IMG/VR virus record: IMGVR_UViG_3300036715_002570
Location: 86,678-150,677 of that record
Origin: a virus
Length of the DNA stretch: 64,000 nt
Reading direction: 5' to 3' (one strand)
The notes under the pieces are model-generated. The model had not been told where the DNA came from and searched no databases. It was given only the letters and a program-made list of their open reading frames with translations. Positions 40,659-48,569 of the stretch are shown here, one piece after another; position 1 is the stretch's first letter; each line of letters starts with the position of its first letter. The position numbers and the translations under genes were made by a program.

Positions 40659-40907
40659 ATGTCTGGATACGCTGGGGTTGATGATGATGCCCTACACGCG
40701 TTGATTCTCGCTGAAAACGGAATCAACGCGGCCAAATCAATGGTCGACGGACCTTCCCTGTCTGAATGTTTGGACTGTGGAGAATCGATCACTCCGAAAC
40801 GGATCCAAGCACTTGCAACGATCGGGATGCGGTGCATGTATTGCATTGACTGTCAACCGAAACACGACAAGCCGGGCGGCATCAAGATGCTCGATCGGAT
40901 CCTGTGA
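40659..40907 (+). CDS. DksA/TraR-type zinc-finger protein, 82 aa
   Basis: CLDCGESITPKRIQAL...MRCMYCIDCQ is the C4 zinc finger of the short TraR/YbiI branch. TraR-like phage proteins bind the RNA polymerase secondary channel and mimic ppGpp-DksA. GAGG lies upstream. Confidence 0.8.
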   Translation: MSGYAGVDDDALHALILAENGINAAKSMVDGPSLSECLDCGESITPKRIQALATIGMRCMYCIDCQPKHDKPGGIKMLDRIL

Positions 40908-41047
40908 GGCGCTTGCCTTCCGGGGTGCTCTGGTTGCGGATCAACAGGTGGATCGCGCTTCCCTGGAAGACGACACAGACGCCGACGGCTGCGCTGAAGT
41001 TCAAGCCCGGATTGCCGCTCGTGACCGTGTGCTGTCCAAGTTGGTGA
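40904..41047 (+). CDS. Small basic protein, 47 aa
   Basis: GTG overlaps the TraR-like stop. GC-rich third positions favour this frame: RRLPSGVLWLRINRWIALPW then a Thr/Pro-rich part. Similar in style to the 3421 micro-protein. Confidence 0.5.
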   Translation: MRRLPSGVLWLRINRWIALPWKTTQTPTAALKFKPGLPLVTVCCPSW

Positions 41048-41052
41048 GATCC

Positions 41053-41097
41053 ACTAGTAAACACCCACCCTCGATTACTCCATACCACTAGTAAACA
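41053..41097 (+). repeat. Two ACTAGTAAACA motifs
   Basis: Exact copies at 41053-41063 and 41087-41097, 34 bp apart; the second lies in ACCAC...GTGGT arms just before the promoter-like TATCAT (41111-41116), itself inside GGTAT c ATACC. Confidence 0.55.
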
Positions 41098-41144
41098 TTG
41101 GTGGTCTGGGTATCATACCGTCTTCACAACGCAAGGAGAGTGGG

Positions 41145-41363
41145 ATGAGCAACGTCGAGCTGGAGAACGTCTGATCGTCGACGTTCGCATCCCATGAGAC
41201 CGCATGCTTCCAGGCATCCGTTTACATCGACAACGCCGGGCATGGCGGTCCGAACCGTTACACACCGTGGGAGATCGAGAAGACGCTGACGGCGATCGCG
41301 AAGGCGACGATGCCGGTGCGGAAGTTCTCCGGGTTCGAGCTGGAGCCGAGTGCTGATCGGTGA
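41145..41363 (+). pseudogene. Small gene with an in-frame TGA at codon 10
   Basis: AAGGAGAG then ATG 41145: MSNVELENV, TGA (41172-41174), then SSTFASHETACFQASVYIDN, RYTPWEIEKTLTAIAKATMP to TGA 41361-41363 in the same frame. The second part is coding-like but has no own start. Nonsense mutation or readthrough. Confidence 0.5.
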
Positions 41364-41482
41364 CCTGTTCGATCGCATGTGGTTATTGTCTTCGCTTTTG
41401 GGTGAAAGGACAACGGCGTTGCCTCGTTGTCGGACAGCAGTGATTGGGGGTAGGATTCGTGCATCCGACCAAGGAGCCAGCC

Positions 41483-41779
41483 GTGAGCAAGATCAACTTG
41501 ATGTCGCCAGCCACCCTCGAGGCCGTCACTCACCTGGCGCGTTACGCTGACCAACTGATCAACGGCCCACAGCCGCTCGAGACACTGAAGGCGACGCTTG
41601 CGCAATGCAGGTTTACCAGCACGAAAAAGTTGGTTGGCATCGAAGGTGTTGACCTGATTAGTGGCGCTGCCCAGCTGCGGATCGAGTATACCTATCGCAG
41701 TATGGAAGACGGCTGCGAGAGGCGGGCGGTATTCTGGCTGAGCTACGAGTCGGGCAATTATGCCGGCTACGCGGCCTAA
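41483..41779 (+). CDS. Hypothetical protein, 98 aa
   Basis: GTG 41483 after AAGGAGCC; an upstream frame extension lies outside the ribosome-site position. Unknown. Confidence 0.65.
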   Translation: MSKINLMSPATLEAVTHLARYADQLINGPQPLETLKATLAQCRFTSTKKLVGIEGVDLISGAAQLRIEYTYRSMEDGCERRAVFWLSYESGNYAGYAA

Positions 41780-41788
41780 GGTCAACCG

Positions 41789-41824
41789 TTGTCTGAAGAG
41801 GTGGTCTAGGAGATACTGGACCAC
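41789..41824 (+). promoter_or_regulatory. Inverted-repeat promoter
   Basis: TTGTCT (41789-41794), 17-bp spacer, GATACT (41812-41817); GTGGTC and GACCAC pair across the -10. Confidence 0.6.
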
Positions 41825-41851
41825 ATCAGCAACCAACAGGAGCAAACTGCG

Positions 41852-42157
41852 ATGAGCACTCCCGATACCGTCAGCCAGATCACCCACACCGACGGCGGCA
41901 CGACGATCGTCGGTCCGGATGCGATGCTGTTCTACAAGGCCGCGCAACTGAAGGGCTTCATCGGCCTGTACATCAAGTGCGGCATGATCCCGACTCGCGG
42001 CGTGACGATCAGCAAGATGCTGAAGATGGCGACCGAGATCACCAAGAAGCCGTACAAGAACACCGACGACGGCCGCAGGCAGGCGGAAGCTGACCTGCAA
42101 ACGTGGGTCAACACGATGAAGGCCGCCCTGCCGATCGAGGACAAGCGGACGAAGTGA
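41852..42157 (+). CDS. Conserved hypothetical phage protein, 101 aa
   Basis: CAGGAGC upstream. AMLFYKAAQLKGFIGLYIKC, GVTISKMLKMATEITKKPYK resemble a family found in other phages with unknown role. Confidence 0.75.
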   Translation: MSTPDTVSQITHTDGGTTIVGPDAMLFYKAAQLKGFIGLYIKCGMIPTRGVTISKMLKMATEITKKPYKNTDDGRRQAEADLQTWVNTMKAALPIEDKRTK

Positions 42158-42160
42158 CCC

Positions 42161-42202
42161 GTTGATGTGGCTGCTAGTTGGATGTATAGTAGCCACATCA
42201 AC
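42161..42202 (+). promoter_or_regulatory. Inverted-repeat promoter, 12-bp arms
   Basis: GTTGATGTGGCT (42161-42172) and AGCCACATCAAC (42191-42202). -35 TTGATG in the left arm, -10 TATAGT (42185-42190) just before the right arm, 17-bp spacer. Confidence 0.7.
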
Positions 42203-42220
42203 AACTGAAGGAGCTCTGCA

Positions 42221-42583
42221 ATGAACGCCCAACAACTGCTGCTCGACGCCGCGAAGGACCTCGACAACGGCGCGGCCGTCCGCTCGTACTCGGGGCGCGG
42301 GATGTTCGGACGCAACTGCGTCGGGATCACCGGCACGCTGTCGGACTGCCAAGCGGTGGTCGCTGGCGCCCTGACTGCCGCGATGGAAGACCTGTTCACG
42401 TCGTCGATCGATACCGACGACAGCGACCGTGAAGCGTACAACAAGCGCGATCAAGTGGCAACGCTGATCGACCAGCTGACCAAGTTCTCGTGGGACAACA
42501 TGGGTTACGACGTCGTGCTGTACTTCCCGAACCTCAAGTGGGAAGAGGTTGAAGAGGAAGAGATCGACGACGTCGACGGCTGA
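42221..42583 (+). CDS. Conserved hypothetical phage protein, 120 aa
   Basis: RSYSGRGMFGRNCVGITG and MGYDVVLYFPNLKWE resemble a family frequent in phages (YSGRGMYG motif). Acidic tail. Unknown function. Confidence 0.75.
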   Translation: MNAQQLLLDAAKDLDNGAAVRSYSGRGMFGRNCVGITGTLSDCQAVVAGALTAAMEDLFTSSIDTDDSDREAYNKRDQVATLIDQLTKFSWDNMGYDVVLYFPNLKWEEVEEEEIDDVDG

Positions 42584-42587
42584 CCAG

Positions 42588-42628
42588 TTGATCTGTGGTG
42601 CGTTTGGCTGTACGCTAGGCGCACCACA
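42588..42628 (+). promoter_or_regulatory. Inverted-repeat promoter, 9-bp arms
   Basis: TTGATC (42588-42593), 17-bp spacer, TACGCT (42611-42616); TGTGGTGCG (42594-42602) / CGCACCACA (42620-42628). Confidence 0.65.
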
Positions 42629-42642
42629 ACTTGGAGTCTACT

Positions 42643-42936
42643 ATGCCGCACCGTGAATTGCTAACCCGAATGGCTGAACTGTCCGACGAGTCGTTGTACG
42701 AGCTGTTCGAGGGTGCTGCAGCAGAACTGGTGATCCGTAGCAACGCTGAAAACTTCGTTGACACGCACCTGGCTGTCGACGAGCCTGGCGACTTCTCGAC
42801 GTACGGTACCACGGAAGAAACCGTTCGAGCGGTGTTGGTGGACGGCATCGTGGAACTCGTTGCCAGCCGGCAGAAGACGATGGATCATGCAGCAATCATG
42901 AAGCGTTACGAGGAGCGCAACAAGAATGGCAACTAG
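42643..42936 (+). CDS. Hypothetical protein, 97 aa
   Basis: TTGGAGTC upstream. Helical, acidic. Overlaps the next gene by 11 bases. Confidence 0.7.
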   Translation: MPHRELLTRMAELSDESLYELFEGAAAELVIRSNAENFVDTHLAVDEPGDFSTYGTTEETVRAVLVDGIVELVASRQKTMDHAAIMKRYEERNKNGN

Positions 42937-43171
42937 CGTCAAGAACCCGATGCACCGCGTCGGGCAACCGTGGTTCAAGCGTTGCACACACTGCAACGAG
43001 CTGTTCACGTCGTTGGGGTTGTCGCGGCACTGGGACCACTGCAAGAGCCGCCCGGTCAATATGACGGTGCCACAGCAGCGTGAGCAGGAACGGCGCCGCC
43101 GCGAGATCCTGAAGTCGATGGCGGAGCTGGTGAAGATGCTGCCTTCGCGTGCGAAGGGGCGCCGCGTATGA
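42926..43171 (+). CDS. Small C2HC zinc-finger protein, 81 aa
   Basis: CTHCNELFTSLGLSRHWDHC is a C2HC finger (about 20-39); the rest is Arg-rich and helical (REQERRRREILKS). Likely nucleic-acid binding. Confidence 0.7.
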   Translation: MATSVKNPMHRVGQPWFKRCTHCNELFTSLGLSRHWDHCKSRPVNMTVPQQREQERRRREILKSMAELVKMLPSRAKGRRV

Positions 43172-43413
43172 CGTACGAGCTGCCGAACAACGAGGGGCGG
43201 CGGTATGAGAACACGAGTCGTGAGGACATGGCGCGCTACCTCGAGATCATGCGACAGTGCGCCCGGTATCGTCACTCGTCTCCGTCTGCAAGTCAACGGG
43301 CGAGACACTTCTACCACGAGCACACGTTCCGCCGTGCGTTCGTCACCAGCATCATCGAGTTGAGGCATCGTCTCCGCGGCAAGGTGGCCCTGTTGTCCAA
43401 CAGCGTGGTCTGA
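43168..43413 (+). CDS. Hypothetical basic protein, 81 aa
   Basis: ATGA overlap. Arg- and His-rich. Unknown. Confidence 0.65.
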   Translation: MTYELPNNEGRRYENTSREDMARYLEIMRQCARYRHSSPSASQRARHFYHEHTFRRAFVTSIIELRHRLRGKVALLSNSVV

Positions 43414-43421
43414 GGGATACT
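43393..43421 (+). promoter_or_regulatory. Promoter of the 43458 gene
   Basis: TTGTCC, 17-bp spacer, GATACT, inside the end of the preceding gene. Confidence 0.55.
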
Positions 43422-43457
43422 GGCTTCACTGATTCAACAACGCACGGAGAGATTCAA

Positions 43458-43979
43458 ATGCATGTCGACTTCGCAAACGAAGTGATCGCTGAACTGCTGC
43501 AAGACGTCAAGGGCACCAAGCTCCTGTCGATCGACATCAGCACCGAACCGACGCTGCTCGGCGGCAAGAAGAACCCGATGAAGGGCCACGTTCGCAAGAT
43601 CCAAGTGGGCGCGAACGTGATGGTTGCGGGCATGAAGAAGGGCAGCGTGTACGACAACATGGTGCGCCGCCGCCTTGCCGCTGAAGGCAAGGATCCGGAC
43701 GCGTTCGAACTGCAGGAGCGCAAGTGGGGCAAGCGCGTTGATGGCACGCCGTTCATCGAGAACAAGGGTGAGCTGTACCTCGAAGTGTTCTACGTCAAGC
43801 CTGGCAAGGTGCATTACGAGCACAACGGCAAGCAGATCGATCCTGCGTTCATCGAGGGCCTTCCGCCTGCCCGCGAAGAAGCCGAACAAGGTGGCCTCGA
43901 AGACAAGGTGATCATCCGCACGGTCAAGCTGGAAAACATCCTGGCGATGAACGTCAACGGCGGCCGCCACGAATTCTGA
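43458..43979 (+). CDS. Conserved hypothetical phage protein, 173 aa
   Basis: ACGGAGAG upstream. LLGGKKNPMKGHVRKIQVGA, ERKWGKRVDGTPFIENKGEL and YLEVFYVKPGKVHY are characteristic of a family in many large phages; function unknown. Confidence 0.8.
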   Translation: MHVDFANEVIAELLQDVKGTKLLSIDISTEPTLLGGKKNPMKGHVRKIQVGANVMVAGMKKGSVYDNMVRRRLAAEGKDPDAFELQERKWGKRVDGTPFIENKGELYLEVFYVKPGKVHYEHNGKQIDPAFIEGLPPAREEAEQGGLEDKVIIRTVKLENILAMNVNGGRHEF

Positions 43980-43987
43980 AGTCAACA

Positions 43988-44010
43988 GGGAGGCCGAAAG
44001 GCCTTCCCTT
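43988..44010 (+). terminator. Terminator hairpin
   Basis: AGGCC gaaa GGCCT core inside GGG/CCC, T-rich tail. Confidence 0.65.
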
Positions 44011-44079
44011 CCGTATGGGCACTGTTGTGGTTATACGGAAGGGGCTGGATACTACGTCTACCGCATCAGAAAGCCAAGC

Positions 44080-44436
44080 GTGAAACCGACGAGCCTTTCC
44101 CCCAACGTCGACACGGACGCATGGACCAGCGAACAATGGGATGCAAGCATTGACGAGGGTGGTGACTTCACGATCGACGGCACGTGCTGGTCGGTGACGG
44201 GGATCGGCACGAAGGACGCTGACACGATCGCTCACCGTGGTACGGGTCTGAGGCTGTCGTACACGCTTCAATGGGGCAAACACCAGCTGATCGACCTGCC
44301 CGACAATCCGACGTGGATGGATCTCAACAAAGCGGCCGCTCAAGCAATCAAGCAAAGCGGCGACCGCCACCACATCTTTATCGAAGACTTCAGGCTCGTC
44401 AACGAGCACATGATCGACCTGATCACCGGCAGCTGA
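44080..44436 (+). CDS. Hypothetical protein, 118 aa
   Basis: GTG start, weak ribosome site. Alpha/beta; DFRLVNEHMIDLITGS at the end. Unknown family. Confidence 0.65.
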   Translation: MKPTSLSPNVDTDAWTSEQWDASIDEGGDFTIDGTCWSVTGIGTKDADTIAHRGTGLRLSYTLQWGKHQLIDLPDNPTWMDLNKAAAQAIKQSGDRHHIFIEDFRLVNEHMIDLITGS

Positions 44437-44439
44437 CCT

Positions 44440-44481
44440 GTTGATGTGGCTACTGATTGGTAGTACAGTAGCCACATCAAC
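44440..44481 (+). promoter_or_regulatory. Inverted-repeat promoter, 14-bp perfect arms
   Basis: GTTGATGTGGCTAC (44440-44453) / GTAGCCACATCAAC (44468-44481). TTGATG (44441-44446), 17-bp spacer, TACAGT (44464-44469) overlapping the right arm. Confidence 0.75.
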
Positions 44482-44496
44482 TACTGAGGAGTCCAC

Positions 44497-44736
44497 ATGC
44501 ACACCGATCTGCTGAGCCGCTTTCCGAAGGTCGAGGCGCTGATCACCGACATCCAGGCGGCGAACGTCGGCCAGACGACCGACTCGGTGATCAGCGACAT
44601 CCGTGAGGTGTTCGATCGTGAGGGGCCGTACCAGTACGCCAAGCGATTCGGCCTGCTGGTCAACAACAGCGGCGAAGAGTTCGCGGTCCAGTGGATGAGC
44701 TTCTACAACGAGTATTCCGGCTCGCTGACGTACTGA
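44497..44736 (+). CDS. Hypothetical protein, 79 aa
   Basis: TGAGGAGTCC upstream. Helical. Unknown. Confidence 0.7.
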   Translation: MHTDLLSRFPKVEALITDIQAANVGQTTDSVISDIREVFDREGPYQYAKRFGLLVNNSGEEFAVQWMSFYNEYSGSLTY

Positions 44737-44740
44737 CCCG

Positions 44741-44781
44741 TTGATCGTTGGTGCGTTTGGTCTGATACTAGACGCACCAAC
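44741..44781 (+). promoter_or_regulatory. Inverted-repeat promoter, 10-bp arms
   Basis: TTGATC (44741-44746), 17-bp spacer, GATACT (44764-44769); GTTGGTGCGT (44747-44756) / ACGCACCAAC (44772-44781). Confidence 0.7.
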
Positions 44782-44793
44782 TGGAGACCAAGC

Positions 44794-45021
44794 ATGAACC
44801 AGACCAGCATCCACTATCGCACCGACCAGCCTCGGCTTAGCGTCTCCTCTCCCGTCAACGCTGAAGGGGACAGCCGTGAGATGGAGATCGGCCAAGCGGA
44901 GTCCGCGAGCGAGGCGGCGTTCTGGCACAGCATCGGCTATGCGGTCCACGTCGCACAGTGGAACGGCCGGTACTTCGCCGATCGCCAGACGATCTTCCCT
45001 GACCAACCGCTGGAGGGCTGA
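44794..45021 (+). CDS. Conserved hypothetical protein, 75 aa
   Basis: CTGGAGACC upstream. SASEAAFWHSIGYAVHVAQW and the N-terminal IHYRTD resemble a small phage family. Unknown function. Confidence 0.7.
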   Translation: MNQTSIHYRTDQPRLSVSSPVNAEGDSREMEIGQAESASEAAFWHSIGYAVHVAQWNGRYFADRQTIFPDQPLEG

Positions 45022-45022
45022 G

Positions 45023-45124
45023 GTGGCCTCGACTGCGCAATACACCTGCGGCCGGTGTGGTGGGCTGTTCACCGCTCGGACCGCGGGCGTCGTCAGCTGG
45101 ATCACCTGGCGCAGGATCCCGTGA
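45023..45124 (+). CDS. Small zinc-finger protein, 33 aa
   Basis: GTG start next to the previous stop. YTCGRCGGLFTARTA begins like a CxxC zinc finger family of phages (FxARxADRxRGWxxFC), but the rest diverges, so it may be truncated. Confidence 0.45.
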   Translation: MASTAQYTCGRCGGLFTARTAGVVSWITWRRIP

Positions 45125-45182
45125 TGTGACCACTCTTCGTGATCTGTACCGACGGGGACGGCCGCTCGCGATCGCCAAGTGG

Positions 45183-45275
45183 CTGAGCCGAGCCGAGCTG
45201 CGCTGAGCCGAGCCGAGCTGCGCTGAGCTGATCTGCCATGAGCTGAGCTGAGCTGAGCTGAGCTGAGCTGAGCTG
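45183..45275 (+). repeat. Microsatellite (20-mer twice, then AGCTG x7)
   Basis: CTGAGCCGAGCCGAGCTGCG occurs twice (45183-45222); then seven AGCTG units at 45241-45275, flanked by two GCTGATCTGCCATGA copies. The gap 45125-45422 carries no gene. Confidence 0.8.
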
Positions 45276-45370
45276 ATCTGCCATGATCGGACTGGATCGC
45301 CAATTTGGCTGGCCGGTCGAGCTTGGCAGGGACGGCCGCCCAGCTGTACATGATCTGCAGCCGGATCCTG

Positions 45371-45399
45371 TTGCCCTCAGCGTGAGGCTGTGCTATAGT
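45371..45399 (+). promoter_or_regulatory. Promoter of the 45423 gene
   Basis: TTGCCC, 17-bp spacer, TATAGT, then AACCACATCAAC, half of the repeat used at neighbours. Confidence 0.6.
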
Positions 45400-45422
45400 A
45401 ACCACATCAACTGGAGACCTCA

Positions 45423-45905
45423 ATGACGCGACCGAACTTCTGGACTGGTGCCCACCCGTTGACAACGACGCAGCGCGAGCTGTTCGACAAGCTGGTGCCG
45501 GTGAACGGGGCAGCGGAGACGCTGCAAGGTGAGCTGCTGCACGCCGCGAACAAGATCAGCTACGACTGGTACAACAACGGCTGGGGCTGCAACAACTGGT
45601 CCGGCGCCGTTGTGTTCCTCCGCGACAGCATCAACCTGCTGCCGAACAGGATCTCTGTTGGAGAGTTGATCCGCTTGAACGGGGCACTGCGGTTTGCTAA
45701 CAACTACTCACATGGCGAGCAGACGTTCGGCCTGGCTGACCGGGAAGCGGCCAACACCGTGACCGACATCATGGAGATCGTCGTCCAAGCGATCATCAAC
45801 AATCCGGAGCCGATCGTCAACATCGATGACATGTACAACCACTCGGAGCCGGACTACCAAGGGCATGATGATGAGGACTACGACGAGGACTACGACGAGG
45901 ACTGA
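45423..45905 (+). CDS. Conserved hypothetical phage protein with acidic tail, 160 aa
   Basis: LVPVNGAAETLQGELLHAAN and YDWYNNGWGCNNWS recall a family in phages; C-terminus has a DEDYDEDYDED repeat. Unknown function. Confidence 0.75.
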   Translation: MTRPNFWTGAHPLTTTQRELFDKLVPVNGAAETLQGELLHAANKISYDWYNNGWGCNNWSGAVVFLRDSINLLPNRISVGELIRLNGALRFANNYSHGEQTFGLADREAANTVTDIMEIVVQAIINNPEPIVNIDDMYNHSEPDYQGHDDEDYDEDYDED

Positions 45906-45909
45906 CCCG

Positions 45910-45950
45910 TTGATCCGATGTGGATGCTGATGTATAGTAGCCACATCAAC
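45910..45950 (+). promoter_or_regulatory. Inverted-repeat promoter, interrupted arms
   Basis: TTGATC (45910-45915), 17-bp spacer, TATAGT (45933-45938); GATGTGG / CCACATC, with CAAC pairing to the outer GTTG. Same family as 42161 and 44440. Confidence 0.6.
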
Positions 45951-45961
45951 TGGAGACCAAC

Positions 45962-46276
45962 ATGCAACTGCGACTGACCCCGTTCTCGTCCAAGCTGTTC
46001 TCGTGCAACCGAAAGCGCGGCCTGTTGGTTGCTGAGCTGAGCGACCTTGGGGTCCGCCCCGGCAACTCGCCGCTCAGCCAGCTGTACGACGACGCTGCTG
46101 ATGTCGGCCTGGCGATCCGCAGCGACGAGACTGGTGTCACGACCGTGTGGCACTGGTCGCACGACGTGATCAACGCGGACGATGAGGTTGAGGTGATGAT
46201 CTTCCGCCCGACTCACGAGACGGTGCGGAGCAACCCGCAGCTGGATGGTTACGAGCTGCACCTGATCAACGACTGA
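45962..46276 (+). CDS. Hypothetical protein, 104 aa
   Basis: CTGGAGACC upstream. Beta-rich. Unknown. Confidence 0.7.
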   Translation: MQLRLTPFSSKLFSCNRKRGLLVAELSDLGVRPGNSPLSQLYDDAADVGLAIRSDETGVTTVWHWSHDVINADDEVEVMIFRPTHETVRSNPQLDGYELHLIND

Positions 46277-46280
46277 GGTG

Positions 46281-46388
46281 ATGATGACTACATACCAACG
46301 AACCAATTTCGGCAACCGGATCCGTCCGATCGTGCGGCGTGTCCGTGAGCTGCTGCTCGACGTCGTGATCTTTGTCGCCGGCCACTGA
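46281..46388 (+). CDS. Small Arg-rich membrane-like protein, 35 aa
   Basis: GAGGTG before ATG 46281; RIRPIVRRVRELLLDVVIFV, amphipathic or membrane. Confidence 0.5.
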   Translation: MMTTYQRTNFGNRIRPIVRRVRELLLDVVIFVAGH

Positions 46389-46396
46389 ACACAATT

Positions 46397-46630
46397 ATGG
46401 ACCACGACGACTTCCTCAAGCACACGTTCTCGTGGGTCCTCAGCAAGTGCGTCGAGTTGAACTAGCAAGCCAAGCAGTTCTCCGAGTTCGTCAACCGGAC
46501 GCACACCGTTGTGTATTGGTACCTGCAGGGCCAGCAGACGCTCAACGGCTCGTGCTCCGACATGGTGTGGCACGTTTGCGATCGAGGCGAAGCACGTGTT
46601 CAGCTCCCACCTGCCAGCGCGCTAAAGTAA
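46397..46630 (+). pseudogene. Gene with an in-frame TAG at codon 23
   Basis: MDHDDFLKHTFSWVLSKCVE LN, TAG (46463-46465), then QAKQFSEFVNRTHTVVYWYL and further coding-like sequence to TAA 46628-46630. Several other genes here end in TAG, so this is not a reassigned codon. Likely CAG-to-TAG mutation. Confidence 0.5.
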
Positions 46631-46634
46631 ACGG

Positions 46635-46668
46635 TTGACCCTAACCCGGAGTGCTGGGATAGTACTCC
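46635..46668 (+). promoter_or_regulatory. Promoter of the 46689 gene
   Basis: TTGACC (46635-46640), 17-bp spacer, GATAGT (46658-46663); GGAGT / ACTCC pair across the -10. Confidence 0.6.
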
Positions 46669-46688
46669 CATCGCAACCGGAGACCAAC

Positions 46689-47102
46689 ATGCTGTCGACC
46701 ACCAACCTGCTGAGCGCAATCCGCACTGCCGACGTCACGCCGAGCCGGCGCCTGTTCATCCTGAACAAGGTGCTCGGCGACCGGATCGAGGAGCTGCACA
46801 ACCAGACGCAAGCGCGGATCCGCATGCACCGGCAGATCGCCGAGCTGCAAGAGGAAGGATCGATCGCAGTGATGTGGTCCGGCCGTGACTGCGATGGCGT
46901 CCAGTACAGCGGCAGCATGCGGATGGTCGCAGCGGATCCTGCTTCGGTGATCCGCCACATCGACGAGACGTACGAGTGGGCGGATGGCCCGTGCAGCTGG
47001 ACGCTGATGCGCCCAAGCGAGGCGATCAAGGTGCTGTACCAGTCGCGCGACCTGACGCTGGAGGCGTTCGAGGACGGCCACCCGCACGGGCTGTACGCTT
47101 GA
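46689..47102 (+). CDS. Hypothetical protein, 137 aa
   Basis: ACCGGAGACC before ATG 46689. Helical start (LLSAIRTADVTPSRRLFILN) and beta-rich end. Unknown. Confidence 0.75.
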   Translation: MLSTTNLLSAIRTADVTPSRRLFILNKVLGDRIEELHNQTQARIRMHRQIAELQEEGSIAVMWSGRDCDGVQYSGSMRMVAADPASVIRHIDETYEWADGPCSWTLMRPSEAIKVLYQSRDLTLEAFEDGHPHGLYA

Positions 47103-47127
47103 CGGGTCACAGGGAAGGAGCAACAAG

Positions 47128-47427
47128 ATGCAAGCACTGTCTGCATACCTCGGTGCGATCGCGGACGCCGGCTACACGCTGGAGACGCACCCGTTCGACA
47201 TCGCGATGACTGCGGAATGGAACAACAAGCACCGGTTCAAGGTCACCCGCAACGTCCGCCCGTTCGCAACGAACCAGCACGTGATCAACCAGCTGCACGG
47301 CGCGATCGACAGCCTGAACGAAGCGCTGCGGGAGAACGACTATTCGTGGACTGGTCGGACGGACACGCACATCAAGAACGCCCAGCGGAAGATCACCGAT
47401 GTGATGGTGCAGCTCGCACGGGGATAG
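47128..47427 (+). CDS. Hypothetical protein, 99 aa
   Basis: GAAGGAGC upstream. Alpha/beta, unknown. Next gene starts three bases later. Confidence 0.7.
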   Translation: MQALSAYLGAIADAGYTLETHPFDIAMTAEWNNKHRFKVTRNVRPFATNQHVINQLHGAIDSLNEALRENDYSWTGRTDTHIKNAQRKITDVMVQLARG

Positions 47428-47430
47428 CAG

Positions 47431-47787
47431 ATGCCATACAGGATGACAACCAAGGATGTGCCGGAGTACATCAACGGTGTTGCGTCACCGGACCGGCAGC
47501 TCGCCGCTCTTGTTGATCAGCAGCTTGGTGGGTGGCCTGTTGCTGCACTGACGCTGTGGCGGTTTGATCTGGCTGTGAACGGTCCAACGACGTACCAGTT
47601 CGCCGACGAGCGGGGGACGTCGCTCAATGGCAGCCGGTCGTTCAGTGCAAGCGTCGGGTGGTCGAAGGTGATGACCCGGGACCAGTACTACCTGCTGAGG
47701 CTGAGCCCGGCAGCGCGCCAGCAGATTGAGTGCGACGGGATCAAGCGGGCTCTGAACGACGCGTATGGACGCCTCGGGGGGCGTTAA
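47431..47787 (+). CDS. Hypothetical protein, 118 aa
   Basis: Soluble, unknown. A promoter-like TTGATC...TATACC lies in the intergenic stretch after it. Confidence 0.7.
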   Translation: MPYRMTTKDVPEYINGVASPDRQLAALVDQQLGGWPVAALTLWRFDLAVNGPTTYQFADERGTSLNGSRSFSASVGWSKVMTRDQYYLLRLSPAARQQIECDGIKRALNDAYGRLGGR

Positions 47788-47860
47788 CCTAATAGCGAGT
47801 CGGTTGATCATTAAATGGGTCACATAGACAGTATACCTTATCACTACGTATGAGGTATAG

Positions 47861-48277
47861 ATGGACAACCAGCAAGCATTCACCCGCTCCCTGAAGGGGA
47901 TCCGAGGCCAACAATACCGCCGGGCGGTTGACAAGGATGGCCGGTGTACATACATTGTCCCGGACACTCCTGCGGTCCGTTGCGGTGTTGGCCACCTGCT
48001 GACGACAGACACTGCCCGCAACACGTTCGGTCCAATCTCGCACATCCTTGAGCACCACTGCCCTGCGAATGATGCGGTGCTCAAGGAGCTGGAGGGTGTT
48101 GACACCGAGCTGCTGATCCGTCTGCAGAATGCTCACGACACTGCCCTGAAGCTGACCCGACTGAATGTTAATGGTGAGCACGTCAAGCAGGAGCACGGTG
48201 CTGCTGTGTACGAGCAACAGATGGCTGAGATCGCCGAGCTGTTTGGTCTCCAATACGACGAGCCTGTTCGTCGTTAA
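47861..48277 (+). CDS. Conserved hypothetical phage protein, 138 aa
   Basis: GRCTYIVPDTPAVRCGVGHL, and LLIRLQNAHDTALKL fit a family common in large phages (C.Y....... RCA.G.L, LQ..HD). Function unknown. Confidence 0.75.
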   Translation: MDNQQAFTRSLKGIRGQQYRRAVDKDGRCTYIVPDTPAVRCGVGHLLTTDTARNTFGPISHILEHHCPANDAVLKELEGVDTELLIRLQNAHDTALKLTRLNVNGEHVKQEHGAAVYEQQMAEIAELFGLQYDEPVRR

Positions 48278-48284
48278 GTGGCTG

Positions 48285-48313
48285 TTGCCTTAATGGGGTG
48301 AAGGGGTTACGAT
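48285..48313 (+). promoter_or_regulatory. Promoter of the 48342 gene
   Basis: TTGCCT, 17-bp spacer, TACGAT. Confidence 0.5.
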
Positions 48314-48341
48314 ACTCCAATCCCATCAAGGAGCAACACAG

Positions 48342-48566
48342 ATGTCGATCACCGTATACTACCTCAACGAAGATGGCGACCGGATGCTTGGTTACCGCTC
48401 GGCGGAGTTCATCAAGGCAACGATCCCAGTGTCATCGTACAAGGCAGTTGCGTCGGTCAACACCGACGACATCGAAGTCGCGTTCGAGAAGACGAACACG
48501 ATCGATCGCCACTGGCACAACAACCCGGAGGTGACGGTCCTGTCGCATGCTGTGAGCAACCGTTAG
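48342..48566 (+). CDS. Hypothetical protein, 74 aa
   Basis: AAGGAGC upstream; beta-rich. Unknown. Confidence 0.7.
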   Translation: MSITVYYLNEDGDRMLGYRSAEFIKATIPVSSYKAVASVNTDDIEVAFEKTNTIDRHWHNNPEVTVLSHAVSNR

Positions 48567-48569
48567 TCG

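Noticed and set aside
46463-46465. Stop-codon reassignment of TAG
   Set aside because: Other genes (for example 34779-34970 and 38717-38911) end in TAG, and the other interrupted genes have TAA and TGA.
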